From: Isoperla grammatica
Lineage: Eukaryota; Arthropoda; Insecta; Plecoptera; Perlodidae
DNA: 64,000 bases
Assembly: GCA_945910005.1 (NCBI GenBank)
Contig: OX246746.1
Location: forward strand, 32,697,409 to 32,761,408
Direction of reading: 5' to 3'
Position 1 is the first letter of the stretch; every line of letters begins with the position of its first letter. Of this stretch, positions 1 to 11,592 are shown one piece after another. Under the pieces are notes generated by a model, which was given only the letters and a program-made list of their open reading frames with translations, was not told where the DNA came from and ran no database searches. Made by a program: the position numbers and the translations under genes.

Positions 1-2
1 AC

Positions 3-1307
3 ATGGCGCGTTGTAACAAAAAAATTCATATTGATGATGATGCATTTCAAAACGCAATTAAAGAAGTAGGGTCCTTATTTGGTAACATGCAGGATGCACA
101 ACTTATTTACGATGATACAGTGAGGATTTTTGAAACTGCTTATAAAGCTGCGTCCGTGCAAAGACAACCTTCACGCAAAAATAATCGAATTGATAAACCA
201 TGGGTAAATAATGACATAAAGAAGGTGTTGAGGAACAGAGATCGGCTGTGGAGGAAGTGCAAAAGTAACCCTACAAATACACTATTCAGGGCTCAATATA
301 ATAAAATACGAAACGACGTCAATAAAACTTTGCGTGCAGCCAAAAATAAATATTTTTCAAACAAACTTTCAAGTAATTTCAAAAATCAAAAATGGGTTTG
401 GTCTACAATTAATGAAGCTATGGGTAAACCAATAAGAAGAACAGTAGACGAGGAAATCTTGAGTAGCTTTAATGAGTTCAGGGACGTGTCAAAAAAACCG
501 TTAGCTAATGATTTTGCAAATCACTTTGTTAACGTGACGATAAAACTGGTTGGGGAACATGCAGCTCATTTTGATGTATTAAAATATATTACGTCTGAGT
601 GTCAGTCATTCTGGTTGCAACCGATTACGCATGACCAGGTGAGGTTGATAATATCAGACCTTGATCACAAAGTATCAGCAGGATTTGATGGAATACGTAT
701 TAAAGATCTTGATGCATGTCTAAACGAAGTATCAATAGTTTTAGCAAAGTTCATTAACATATCATTTAAGACTGCCGTTTATCCATCTAGGTTAAAAACA
801 GCTGTAGTTAGGCCAATATTTAAAAAGGGTGATCGTAGAAATGTGAGTAATTATAGACCGATATCTATATTATCTTCCACTGATAAAATTTGTGAACGAT
901 ATTTAAATACTGCTCTCGTGAATTACCTAAATAGGTTTAATATTCTATCTAAGTTTCAATATGGTTTTCAGAAAGGGAAGGGGACGGATATGGCATTGGA
1001 TGATTTTACAGATTGTATAAATATGCAGTTAGATAAAATTAAATTTGTTCTTTGCTTATTTGTAGATTTTGCAAAGGCATTTGATAAGGTTAATTTACAA
1101 GTTTTGCTTCAGGTACTGGAAAAAGCGGGTATTCGTGGGTTAGTTCTAGCATGGTTCAGAAATTTTTTATTCGACCGTGAAATTTTAGTAAAAATTGATG
1201 ATGAATACAGTAATACGTACAAAATTAATTGCGGGGTGCCACAAGGTTCAATTTTAGGTCCAAACCCTTTTCCTTATATATATAAACAGTATGCCACGCG
1301 TATTTAA
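3..1307 (+). pseudogene. LINE ORF2 fragment: linker and RT fingers/palm, ends at a frameshift
   Basis: Reverse transcriptase part of a non-LTR ORF2, which would copy the element's RNA at a nicked target. The first ~140 residues are the basic linker between endonuclease and RT. Then come NYRPISIL (RT block 2), FVDFAKAFDKV with the first catalytic aspartate (about nt 1061-1092) and GVPQGSILGP. The frame is lost just after GVPQGSILGP: about one extra base near 1262-1267 moves the conserved continuation into the next frame, and this frame stops at 1307. The ATG at position 3 is internal, not the real start. Apart from this break the copy is open, so it is probably fairly young. Confidence 0.88.
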
Positions 1308-2247
1308 GTATTGTAGAGTGTATTTATATGCAGATGATACTGTAGTTATCATTTCGCACCCAGATTTGCAAGTAGCTTTGGAACTATTAAACAAAGATTT
1401 AGTTGAGTTTCAAAAATGGCTGTATGACATGGGTCTAAAGCTAAACCTAGAGAAAACAAACATAATGTGTATTCATGCGCCAACTAAAACAAGTGATCTA
1501 AGGATTCATGTGCAATGGCACACCCCATTATGCTTGAAGAATACAGTTGCACCATGGGTAATGTCTTTATCAACGAATATTCCTGATCTATGTCAATGTC
1601 CGTCAATTTTTGTAGTGAAAAAATACCAGTACTTAGGTGTTATAATAGACGACACTTTTTCATTTAAGTTGCACGTAGCTAAAGTAGTTCAAAGTATTCG
1701 TCCATCGTCATTTTACATGTTTCACATACGTAACCTGTTTCCTCTGAAGATTTTAAAAATGGTGTATTATGCCATTGTGCACTCTTATTTATCATATGGA
1801 ATTACTGCGTGGGGGTCTGCATCTGATTACACACTGTCGATGTTGGAAGTGGTTCAAAATTCTATTGTCCGTTCTATGTTTCACACTTCAAATATAAATA
1901 AAAAATACGCCACTGCACAAATTTATAAATATTGTAGTATTTTGCCGGTGCATCAAACGTACTACTACTACCTCATCGTTAAACATTCCTTCTCTGACAA
2001 CTATAAAGAAAGGTATCAAAATCTGTATAACACGAGAGGTGTAGACGAGTGTAGTTATATTATTCCTAGAATGTATACCTCATATGGTTTGCGTTGCCGA
2101 CAGTATGCTGTGCCTGCAATGCATAATGACCTTCCGCAGATTGTAAAAGACAGTACAACCTTCCATTCCCTAAAGACAAGATTGAAGGATCACCTATTTG
2201 AAAAAGTATGGAAAGAAGACGTCAGAATTGCACAGATTAACTTATAA
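1291..2247 (+). pseudogene. LINE ORF2 fragment: RT YADD palm to C-terminus
   Basis: Continuation of the same reverse transcriptase in the +1 frame. It begins beside the frameshift and carries the catalytic YADD (nt 1327-1338), then LKLNLEKTN and YLGVIIDD (RT thumb-side blocks), then the usual ~200-residue C-terminal region. It ends at a natural stop at 2247, 0.7 kb before the poly(A). No other break is visible. The two pieces are one gene interrupted by one indel. A sequencing or assembly error at the indel is an alternative explanation. Confidence 0.88.
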
Positions 2248-2979
2248 ACAATAAATATTCGTGGTATTACTTACTCTACATCCTTTAGTAAGGGCAACTT
2301 ACAGTTATCTCGTTTTTTTTTCTTCTTTCCTTTTTTGGTGTTGTTGTTCACTAGCAGTGGAGTGATATATTATTATGTTTGGTTTCACAATTTCATGACG
2401 AGTTTTTCTGTATTTAAAGATATTATTATTTTGATTCATTGTTTACATGTGTTTTTTGTATGTGTGCGTTTTTTGTTGTTGCATACAGATTTTTGATATT
2501 GTATGTATGTTACTTGTTGTCTCACAACAAGGAATCCGTGGCATATTATTAGTGGCTTGTTAAGAAATGCACAATAAAGTTAAGTATTTTACTGTATTTC
2601 AAGGTTTTTTCAATTATTTAGTTTTTTCCCCCTTTCTTTTGATTTCATTGTTCACTGGTGTGTTTTCGTGTGTGAATGTGTGTTGTTGTATAAGCATTTG
2701 TGACATTGTATGTTTGTTACTTGTTCCCTCAAAACACGGAATTCGTGGCATATTGCTGTTAATGTATTTTTATGTTTTCCTTGCTCTTATTATATCAAGT
2801 ATTATCTAGAGTAATTTATTATTAGATAAAATGATTCCAAGAGTTAATTTGTACTAAGTAAGTTGACATATTCATGATGTGAACCCGCAGATAAGTTACT
2901 GTGTAGCTTTGCGGGACGCATAGTGTTTTTTGTGTAAATAAATTGTTCAATAAAGGTAACATTTAAAAAAAAAAAAAAA
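2248..2979 (+). other. LINE 3' UTR with an internal duplicated segment
   Basis: T/G-rich 3' UTR. A ~60-bp block around 2497-2557 recurs at about 2704-2763; both contain GTGGCATATT after an ACTTGTT...CTCA run. This is a diverged direct repeat about 207 bp apart. The short ORF at 2567-2809 is T-rich and has no recognisable domain. Confidence 0.6.
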
Positions 2980-3690
<711 letters not shown>

Positions 3691-4333
3691 CTTTAGCTGC
3701 AACTACTTAATAATGTATCACTTTCATCACCATTATCAACCCCAATTACCTCTTACACTGCCACAGCAACTAAGCGACGAGCCATGGTACAACCCAGTAT
3801 CAACAACTGTTCTCCATCTGCCCTACTACAAATCTCGACGAAAACTCTGCAGTGCATTTTGCAGATACACGTTGTAACCACTTAACTGTTTCATCTTGTT
3901 TTCAGTATGATATGATTTATAACTGTCTACTTTTTACAACGCTTATATTAACTTGCCTTGTTTGTCTGGACGGAATCTTTGAATCGATATTCCACCTATT
4001 TCTAGATGTCTGATCAAGCTGAAATTTTTTCACAGACGTATTCCTGATGACAATACATGAATCAACTGTCATATTTACTAAATTGTTAATTAATTCATCA
4101 TAATTAATTAATTAATGTTTTACATGGAAATCGATGAATCTTTGAATCGATATTCCACCTACTTCTAAATGTCCGATCAAGCTAAAATTGTTTTCACAGA
4201 CGTATTTCTAATGACAATACATGAATCAGTTGTCATGTTTACTAAATTGTCAATTAATTCATCATAATTATTTAATTAGTATTTTAAATGGGAATCGATG
4301 TTTAACCCACTTTCCAACGTCAAATCGAGTTAA

Positions 4334-4888
4334 AGTCGATCGATGAAGTGAACTACCCATTCAATACAACAACTAAACTATTCAAATTAAATGGACATGA
4401 AAAAATACTTTTTTTATTCTAAATTATGAATTTCAAGAATTATTACATGAGAGTAGCATTTAATACTGAACTTCTTGAAATTATATATTTTTTTTTATTA
4501 ATAAAGTTTATTTATAGTTTCTAATTTGAGTAGATTTGACGTAAAATTGACACACCATCGCGAATATCTCGAAAACGGATCGCGTTCGATCATCTTTTTC
4601 AAACGTATTCATGTTAGTCATGAAGTTATCTACATTTAAGACGAAAATTTGTTACAATATATTACTTTTTGAAGGTGCTACGCAAAGCTATACGATTGAA
4701 AGTGTAGGTTTTTGTTCAGTTACAATGTATAACATAGGGAATTCCAACGCATTTCAACACTCAATAAATACAAAACTAATAGCGGTAGGTGCATATTTTT
4801 TTCTACAATATTCACAAGCTTAATCTTAACTTGCAGTAAATACAATTTGAATGATTTATATTACATGTGCAGTTATCATCGATCGACT
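4334..4888. mobile_element. TTAA-flanked MITE nested in copy 1
   Basis: A 555-bp insertion bounded by perfect inverted repeats AGTCGATCGATG / CATCGATCGACT and flanked on both sides by TTAA (4330-4333 and 4889-4892). The tandem unit it interrupts is continuous in the sister copy near 38660, which gives an empty site. TTAA duplication is typical of piggyBac-type transposition, though the termini do not start with the usual CCC/CAC. No ORF of note; the 70-codon frame at 4611-4823 has no recognisable domain. Confidence 0.85.
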
Positions 4889-5474
4889 TTAAACGTTTTC
4901 AAACAGACGTGTTCTAAATGACAATACACGAATCAATTGTCATATTAACTAAATAATCAATTAATTTATCATAATTAATTAATTGATGTTTTATATGGAA
5001 ATCGATGTTTAACCCACTTCCGTACGTCGAATTGAGCTGAAAGTTTTCACACAGACGTATTCTTAATGACAATACACGTATCAATTGTCATATTTACTAA
5101 AAATAGTCAATTAATTCATCATAATTAATTAATGTTTTATATGGGAATCGATGTTTCACCCACTTCCCAACGTCGAATTGAGCTGAACGTTTTCACACAG
5201 ACGTATTCTTAATGAAAATACATGAATCAATTGTCATATTTACTAAATAATTAACTAAGCCATCATAATTAATTAATTGATGTTTTATATGGGGATCGCT
5301 AAAACACTCACTTTCGAACGTCGAATTGAGCTGAAAGTTTGCACACAGACGTATTCTTAATGACAATACATAAATCAATGGTCTTATTTCCTAAATAATC
5401 ATCATCATAATTAATTAATCGATATTCGATATATATTCGATTGCAAGATTCTTTATGACTAAAAAGTATAAAAT

Positions 5475-5771
5475 AATATTACATGAAAAAATATATTTTT
5501 TTTAAAACAACGCTTATATTTAAATGCACTTAAAAGTAAAAAATAAATTTTCGCCCAACAAATTTTTGCCTCACTCGGAAAATATAAGCGTTTGGCGATT
5601 TCCCTGCATAAACAGCAGAATACTGCAATCAATGTCAATACCGAAAGCGCCCAACGCTTTTATTTTCCGAGTGAGGCAAAAATTTGTTGGGCGAAAATTT
5701 ATTTTTTACTTTGAAGTGCATTTAAATATAAGCGTTGTTTTTAAAAAAATATATTTTTTTCATGTAATATT
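5475..5771. repeat. Large palindrome (hairpin), copy 1
   Basis: Inverted arms of about 128 bp (5475-5602 and 5643-5771) around a ~40-bp loop. Arms contain CGCCCAACAAATTTTTGCC and its complement. The ORF 5524-5775 is a product of the palindrome. A transcript would fold into a long hairpin. Confidence 0.92.
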
Positions 5772-7165
5772 TTAGCAATTGCTTAGATGTCCTTATTAAA
5801 AACTATTTATTATTTGCCTTTCATTTTCCGTTTGTTTCATGTCAATAGCTAAGATATTTTTGTAAACTAAATTACCTTGTGTTTATTAAATATTTTGTTT
5901 AATTGTCAGTTGCGAGCAAATATATCGGAAATACTCAATGGCCATCGTTTGTTGTTAAGTATTACGATAGATGGCGTAGAACCTGTATCAGTTGTCTGAA
6001 GTACATGAGAAGAGTATAGTCTACCACTCTACCACATCGCAAAATAAAACAGAGAACGAAAACGCACTGCAGACAGCTAGACCCAGTTAGTCTGTAACTA
6101 TGTTAGATCAATATTCCCCACTGATAAAACTACAATTAGCCGCCGATTTGGGCCGCACAAGTGGACGTCGAAAGTTACCGGCAATCTAACGGGCTGTCTA
6201 AGATAGGTACCACATCAAACATTCGTGTTTCGAGTAGCCATAACGATCGAAGGATCACACTAGGTCGTCTCGATTAGCCTACACTCATTGCATCTACGAC
6301 TATATTAATAATTCGACAGATTATAATTGCTGATAGTAGATATAAAACTACGCAGGCGACTAAACCGACACGATATAATAACAATAACCCCAGCCAGGTT
6401 CAAATTCTTATGAAACGTTAACATTATTTTTAAGCCTTGGTTCTCATAAATAGCAATATGGATTTTGTATGTTCTGCTTATTCGTAATATGCATCGGAAT
6501 CAATAATCTATTTTCTGTTATACGTGTGGTAAACAAGACTTAGTATTAAGGCAAGGGTTTCTAGCATAAACTTGTCTAGTGTTTAGTGATGATATGTATA
6601 CATAGAATTCAACGGAATCATATATGTTATAACCACAGTGGTGTATTCCTTATATTTTTCTAGGGGGAACGGAAATGTTTGGTGATAAGTTGCATATGTT
6701 ACCAAAATAACTATAAATGAAATGCTATTAGATGAAAGAAGATGATAGTAAGGTGATATGATGTTTTATTTATATGATTATATAATTTATTTATACATGC
6801 CACTTGTGATAAAAATGACATAAATTGTGCATAATTAGGAACGTTGGTAATTAGCAATTATTTCAATGATCTTCGCAGTCAATTTATTAAGTTCAAAAAT
6901 TGTAATCTTACCGTGTGCAAATTATGTTGCTGCAATTACAATGTACAACGTAAAATGTAGACATGTAATTTACTCACTCAAAAGAGCACACATGCTATGT
7001 TTAATTGAAGAGACTATTTCCCGTTTTCTTTTCTTTGTTTATCAGTTGCATAGATATAAACTGATCTGTACTGTACACATTTTTATTTTTGGTATGTATG
7101 TAACAATATAACGTTGTTTTTCGTACACCCATTCAGAAAATGCAGTATGATGTTGGTGTACTTAC
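5772..7165. other. No recognised feature
   Basis: AT-rich single-copy-looking sequence. The 81-codon frame at 6866-7111 has no domain I recognise. Could hold an intron of the exon-like segment at 7166-7288. Confidence 0.4.
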
Positions 7166-7288
7166 ATCTTCATCAGTACTAGACCGAGGCGACTTTGAAG
7201 TTGAATATTCGATAAATGTTTCTTTATCTGGAACGCAACTTTGTTTAGAGAAAAAATTTAATAACGATCCTTGCTTCTGTCGTTTCAT
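7166..7288 (-). CDS. Candidate 5' coding exon, 41 codons, with a GTAAGT donor
   Basis: On the minus strand an ATG at 7288 opens a frame beginning MKRQKQGSLLNFFSKQ and ending SSTDED directly before GTAAGTA (7165 downward), a consensus 5' splice site. The MKRQ..(S/T)LL.FF.K start is the kind seen at the N-terminus of ZMYM1-like and other domesticated or active hAT-transposase proteins. That link rests on family recognition of a short low-information segment. No downstream exon was found at lower coordinates, so it may be a relic. Unspliced, the frame stops after 10 more codons. Confidence 0.4.
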
Positions 7289-8169
7289 TTCAAATATTAG
7301 GCCTAAATAGGCTTCAAACGTTTAACACATGGTCATACACACAAGAAAAACAAAACACACGTACGAACTGTGTGACTGCTCTTGCAATACTAACACTTCA
7401 AAAAGCAGCCAACCTGCCACATTTTGTGTCTCTGGCAATGTCAAAGATGCTGCCTTTTAGGATTAACACGTACTCAAAGGATGGAACAAGCGTATGTAAT
7501 AATGGCTTCTAAGAAGTTAACCTAATGCAGGTGTCTCCATAGGTCCGAGATTTTCCACGTCGTGTACTGTGCGACAATAACCAGCCCTCCCAAGCACCTT
7601 GCTGCTTTATTGTGCCATAATTTTCCAAATTTAAAACATTTTGTACAGCCGTATGTTTGTGCCAGCCACCATAATGGCGTTCTTCCGCGTTCCCCGAGAA
7701 ACTTTCCAGAGAGAACGATAGCCAATAATTTTTCTCCAGGGGGAACGACGTCCCCCCCCCCCGTTCCCCCCCACCCCCAATACACCCCCGCATATTGGAG
7801 AACAATGCCATTTTGTGGGGATTGGGTGGTGTGAAGAAGTGAGTGGTGAGGGGGGGGGGGGGGAGTTTAGGCGGCAAAAAGAGGTGTTTTGAATGAGAAT
7901 GAGAACAGAGGGAAACGAAATAAGTTGAAAAGTTGGCAAGATCATGATGAATAAAAAATAGGGTGACGGAAGATATGCACGAGAGCCCTCATTTCGGGCA
8001 CCAGTCACTACGAGGAGCAACCCACCTCGATCGCTCCAAACGTAACGTTTATCAAACACAAATATTTCAAAATTAGAATTAGGTTTCACACGTTTTAAAT
8101 GCTCTCTATGTTTACGTGTGCTGGACCTGACGTATGTTATTGTCATCTATCCGGCTTTCTAGGGACAGC
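7289..8169. other. No gene; C/G homopolymer patches
   Basis: Contains a C-rich run at about 7750-7790 and a 16-base G run at about 7849-7864. Overlapping short frames on both strands here are shadows of this skewed composition. Phrases such as CCAGGGGGAACG suggest a degraded transposon end, but no matching second end was seen. Confidence 0.35.
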
Positions 8170-8450
8170 ATCGATAGAGGTGGCTCAGCGGTAAGACGCG
8201 AGACTCTAGTTCGGGAGTTCGATTCGGGAGTTCGGGAGTTCGCCGATTCGATACCGGCAGTCCTGACTGAATTTTTTCCGAGGGTTTCCACAGTCACAAG
8301 GCGAATACTGGGATCGAGTCGTGATATCTTCCTTCCCAACTATTCCAAATACCGCAATACCTATAGCTCGTCACCTGAAGAAGGACATCGATTGTCCCTG
8401 GGCAGGTTTTATTAATTGTTCTTATTCCTCGGGACTTCAATGAATGAACG
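8170..8450 (+). mobile_element. tRNA-derived SINE, family 1, full-length copy
   Basis: The head GAGGTGGCTCAGCGGTAAG looks like a tRNA D-arm/A box, and GATTCGATACC at about 8246 like a B box, with an extra GTTCGGGA triplication between them. The body (CCACAGTCACAAGGCGAATACT... CTTCCCAACTATTCC... TCACCTGAAGAAGGACATC... CCTCGGGA) recurs at 22256-22378, 22490-23062 and 23878-24012. RNA polymerase III transcription is inferred from the boxes. The ORFs across it are not genes. Confidence 0.75.
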
Positions 8451-10424
8451 AAGAGACTAACCATGCCACGTCACAGCTTGAGTCACGTGCATAGCACCGG
8501 ACCCCCGACGTCTAAATACAGCCGAGTGACAAGTGTCTCACCGCGGTCGCCGGTCGGTACCTCTAACACGCGTCGTGACCCATATTGACAAGGTTACCGG
8601 TGTGATTACCGCCAACAGCGCCGCCGCGGTCGTTTAGGCGTCGCCATAATTAAGGGTAAAGGGGACCGAGCTCTCTAAATAACAGTTTTTATTGATATCT
8701 TGAGAACGCCTCTAGATATCGAGAAACATTGTTTCTTACCCAACAGTGTTGACTTTGAATCAGCTAACACGTTGAATTTATAAACTAAGAATACTTTAAT
8801 TGTTACGGTTTTTATATCTATAATTTATTTTAATTAATAACAGAAATAATAATCGCAAGAAATTTCAACATTTTGGAAATTATTAATTTCATCCTTTACG
8901 ATTCGTCGACTTGTCGAGTACAACACCAAATAACTAAATCAATCAAATAAATTTAACCCAGAGAGTTGTTGGTGAAGATAATATCATGTCTGAGAGTGTA
9001 CAAGTCTAAACCCGCTGTGATTGGTGGAGGTGCCGGGGCCTATGACGTCATAGAAACCAGCAATTCTTATGAGTATCTCAAATATAAATCATTGTAATTA
9101 GTTTGTAAAGTGGATGTTTCACTGTTCCACCATCATATCCACATTAGGTACCTACATTATTTTTAACTAGTTAGGTAAAATACATTCCTTCGTCTGGTTT
9201 CAATGAAAACTTGATCATAGTGAAATATTGAATTCTCAAAATGCTAACACCATAAAATGTTGTTGTAGATAAATTGCAGTATTAATTGGATAAAAAATAT
9301 TGCTGTACAGGCAATTCTCAATTCAATTATTATTGAAATCACTATTTTATTGTTATTATCTGGTAAAACCACAGTAACAACATGCAGGTGGGAAGTAATA
9401 ATAGCCTTATAATAATGTCACAATTAATAATAAAGAAATGGATATCCAACCTCTTGCGTCAATAGATAGAATTCGATACAAATTAAATAATTGTATTTTT
9501 GTTTATAATAGAAATGTAGCACAATAATAACTATAAAAAAATAAAAAAAAGTCGAAATATCCCCCCACTAAATTTTTTGTCTGGGTGGGTGTAGAGTTTA
9601 GACAAACAATGCATATAAACATGTATTTACTTTAATTTTAATTATGTTTATTATTATATTATTCATTTTAAAAATTCAAATGTCAATAGGTTTATAATAA
9701 TAATGGTAGATTGTAGTGCAATGTAATCGACAGTTTAGCTAAATATTTCCGCGCGGAAGTGTGCACGCAGCCTGGCTGGCTGGTATCTGTGTTGCCTCAA
9801 TCCAATTAGCTGTCTGAATACTCTCCCAGCCGCCGGCGCTCGAAGCAAATTAATTACACTGTGATCAGAAGGCTAATGAATGGAGCAAACACAATATCAA
9901 AGTTACCAACCTAATCAGCGTGAATCCACGTGGGAAGGTCTCTGGGTCACAATTCATGCCTCTGTATGTGCGTATGCGTATGACTGATAGTTTTTCTACT
10001 CACAAGGAACACATGTACCTGTTTTCTTATTAGTACGGTACGGATTTTCCTGACATCTCCTTTTTTCTGTTGGTAAATAAATAACCAGAAAATAGTCTAA
10101 GTATTACTGATGCCAATAATATATATCTTATTTTGCCTGAAAAAAACTATTTTCATGTATTTTTATTACTAAGGTCCTTTTTTGGCATTTTTTTTATGTG
10201 CTATTGTACTATTTTGATATAATTCGCTAAACAGATGCTGAACGCTTGAGTGAGTGCATTGTCGAGCTTGCTACATTATCGGACCGAGGATATGCAGTGA
10301 TTTGTTCAGGTCAAGCACCTAAAAAACAACACGATTCGATTTTTAACACGTTTTGCTTAAGAAAAATTAATTTAAATTGAAATGTATATAATCTTATGAA
10401 TAGATATGCGAGGTATATGTGAGA
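8451..10424. other. No recognised feature
   Basis: AT-rich intergenic-looking sequence with a GC-richer patch at about 8500-8660 and another at 9745-9850. No supported ORF, repeat boundary or RNA gene seen. Confidence 0.4.
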
Positions 10425-10427
10425 TAA

Positions 10428-11592
10428 TGCCCGGTTTATATAAAGTTAAGGCGTAGTCGTATTGTTTAGTCATAGTCGTATGGGAGGGCGTGGTCTGGAG
10501 ATTTACCAAAGCACTTCGCGTAAAGATGCGTCATTTTTCGTTCACGCTCTTTGAACTAGTTGCGAAGACGACATCCGTTTTCTCTACTTTACCACGCATC
10601 TTGTTTGTTTACGATTGAGGTGACAGGTCTCCTGTTTATGTCCCACTTGTTATTGAATAGCTTATTAACAGGTGCGGACTGGCTAGGTATGCCAGGATGC
10701 GATCGCATCCCGGGCCTCTCGGCAAATCCGGGCCCTTTGGCAGTCCGGGCCCCCGGGCTGCTACCAGAAAGTTCCTTTGATGTTAATACTTCTCTGTATA
10801 TTGCTAAAAAAAAATCTTAACCCCACTCTATAAGTATTATTTTGAAATTATAATTGAATTTATTGTAATATTTATCGTAAATATTCAATGTAATTAATTG
10901 AATATAATGGAAATTATTTTGCTACTGGTATGGTGGCCTCTGGTTATCGCGCCCTAAAATCGTATTATAGGCCATAAAATTCAATGCAACCCCAAAAAGT
11001 TTGTTACTCCTTAGGCGCATTTGCCTCCGGCGGCTGGGGCTTTGCCCTAGACCCTAACTGCGCCACGCCAGTTCGTGCAGGCCCCCCCGAAACCCAGCAT
11101 CCCGGGCCTTTTTATCCCAGTCCGCCCCTGCTTATTAATGGATGGATGTTGATGCGGAGGAAGATTATCCAGAAGTGTTGAGGATTTCGTACTTCGCAAT
11201 GCGTGGAACGTACCTCATCCGTACAACTATCTGCGTACTCGTCGGAATTAATGAGAAAATCGTCTTCCATTGTAACCTAGCTGTCAAATGGAAGACAAAA
11301 CTTGGCGGAAACCGCAAGTTAATGAAATAGCCTCACAATTAACAGTGAGCAAGTTAGTTCAACATAGTCTCGCAACTGACATATGTAAGTATCGTCTCAT
11401 TGGTCTGTTGTTAGATGACGTCTCGATGTCTAATTCGTTAGTCGTAAGAAGTCCTTAAAAAGATGAAATTTTTCATCTATCCTTGTGACTGTGACTACGA
11501 CTAAACCACGCTATGACCGTACATAGTTTTCTATGTTAAATCAGATTCGTACGACTACGCCTAAAACCATACGACTTTATATGAACCGGGCA
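10428..11592. mobile_element. TAA-flanked Harbinger-like non-autonomous element
   Basis: Termini TGCCCGGTTTATATAAAGT and the inverted TGCCCGGTTCATATAAAGT, flanked on both sides by TAA (10425-10427 and 11593-11595). Secondary inverted motifs (GGCGTAGTCGTA) follow inside. A 3-bp TAA/TTA duplication is typical of PIF/Harbinger. It has no transposase ORF. Without the hAT MITE nested at 10669-11130 (and one copy of its duplication) it would be about 695 bp. Confidence 0.8.
10669..11130. mobile_element. hAT-type MITE nested in the TAA-flanked element
   Basis: 462 bp with inverted ends CAGGTGCGGACTGG / CCAGTCCGCCCCTG and an exact 8-bp target duplication CTTATTAA (10661-10668 and 11131-11138), as expected for hAT. 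No transposase. An internal GC-rich piece (about 11025-11055) is shared with the hAT MITE at 16688-17196. Confidence 0.93.

Larger units (their letters stand above)
1..2979 (+). mobile_element. LINE (non-LTR retrotransposon), 5' part cut by window edge
   Basis: Sequence encoding the linker and reverse transcriptase of a non-LTR element, followed by a ~700-bp 3' UTR. The UTR ends with two AATAAA signals (2937-2942 and 2949-2954) and a 16-base A run (2964-2979), so this is the true 3' end. The endonuclease half lies off the left edge. The RT resembles the Jockey superfamily in the broad sense (CR1/L2/Daphne-like); I cannot assign the clade without a tree. A (TAC)n tract follows the poly(A) directly. 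Confidence 0.9.
3944..5771. mobile_element. Palindrome-terminated tandem-repeat element, copy 1
   Basis: Shares its whole structure with 37977-39696. The left end starts TTACAACGCTTATATTA. There follow about six ~140-165-bp units, each with CAGACGT, a run of TTAATTAA-type repeats and an ATCGATGTTTAACCCAC-like core. The right end is a ~297-bp palindrome. The left motif ACAACGCTTATATT recurs inverted near the right end (ending at 5738), with ~33 bp of element beyond it. No coding capacity. The layout (inverted subterminal repeats, central tandem array, 3' hairpin) recalls Helentron-derived non-autonomous elements, but the palindrome is far longer than usual, so the class is unsettled. Target duplication not evident. 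Interrupted by a 555-bp MITE. Confidence 0.75.

Noticed and set aside
5524..5775. 83-codon ORF
   Set aside because: Runs through both arms of the palindrome; the two halves mirror each other.
7509..8146. Overlapping ORFs of 87-171 codons on both strands
   Set aside because: Skewed C/G-run composition, no domain, mutually overlapping frames.
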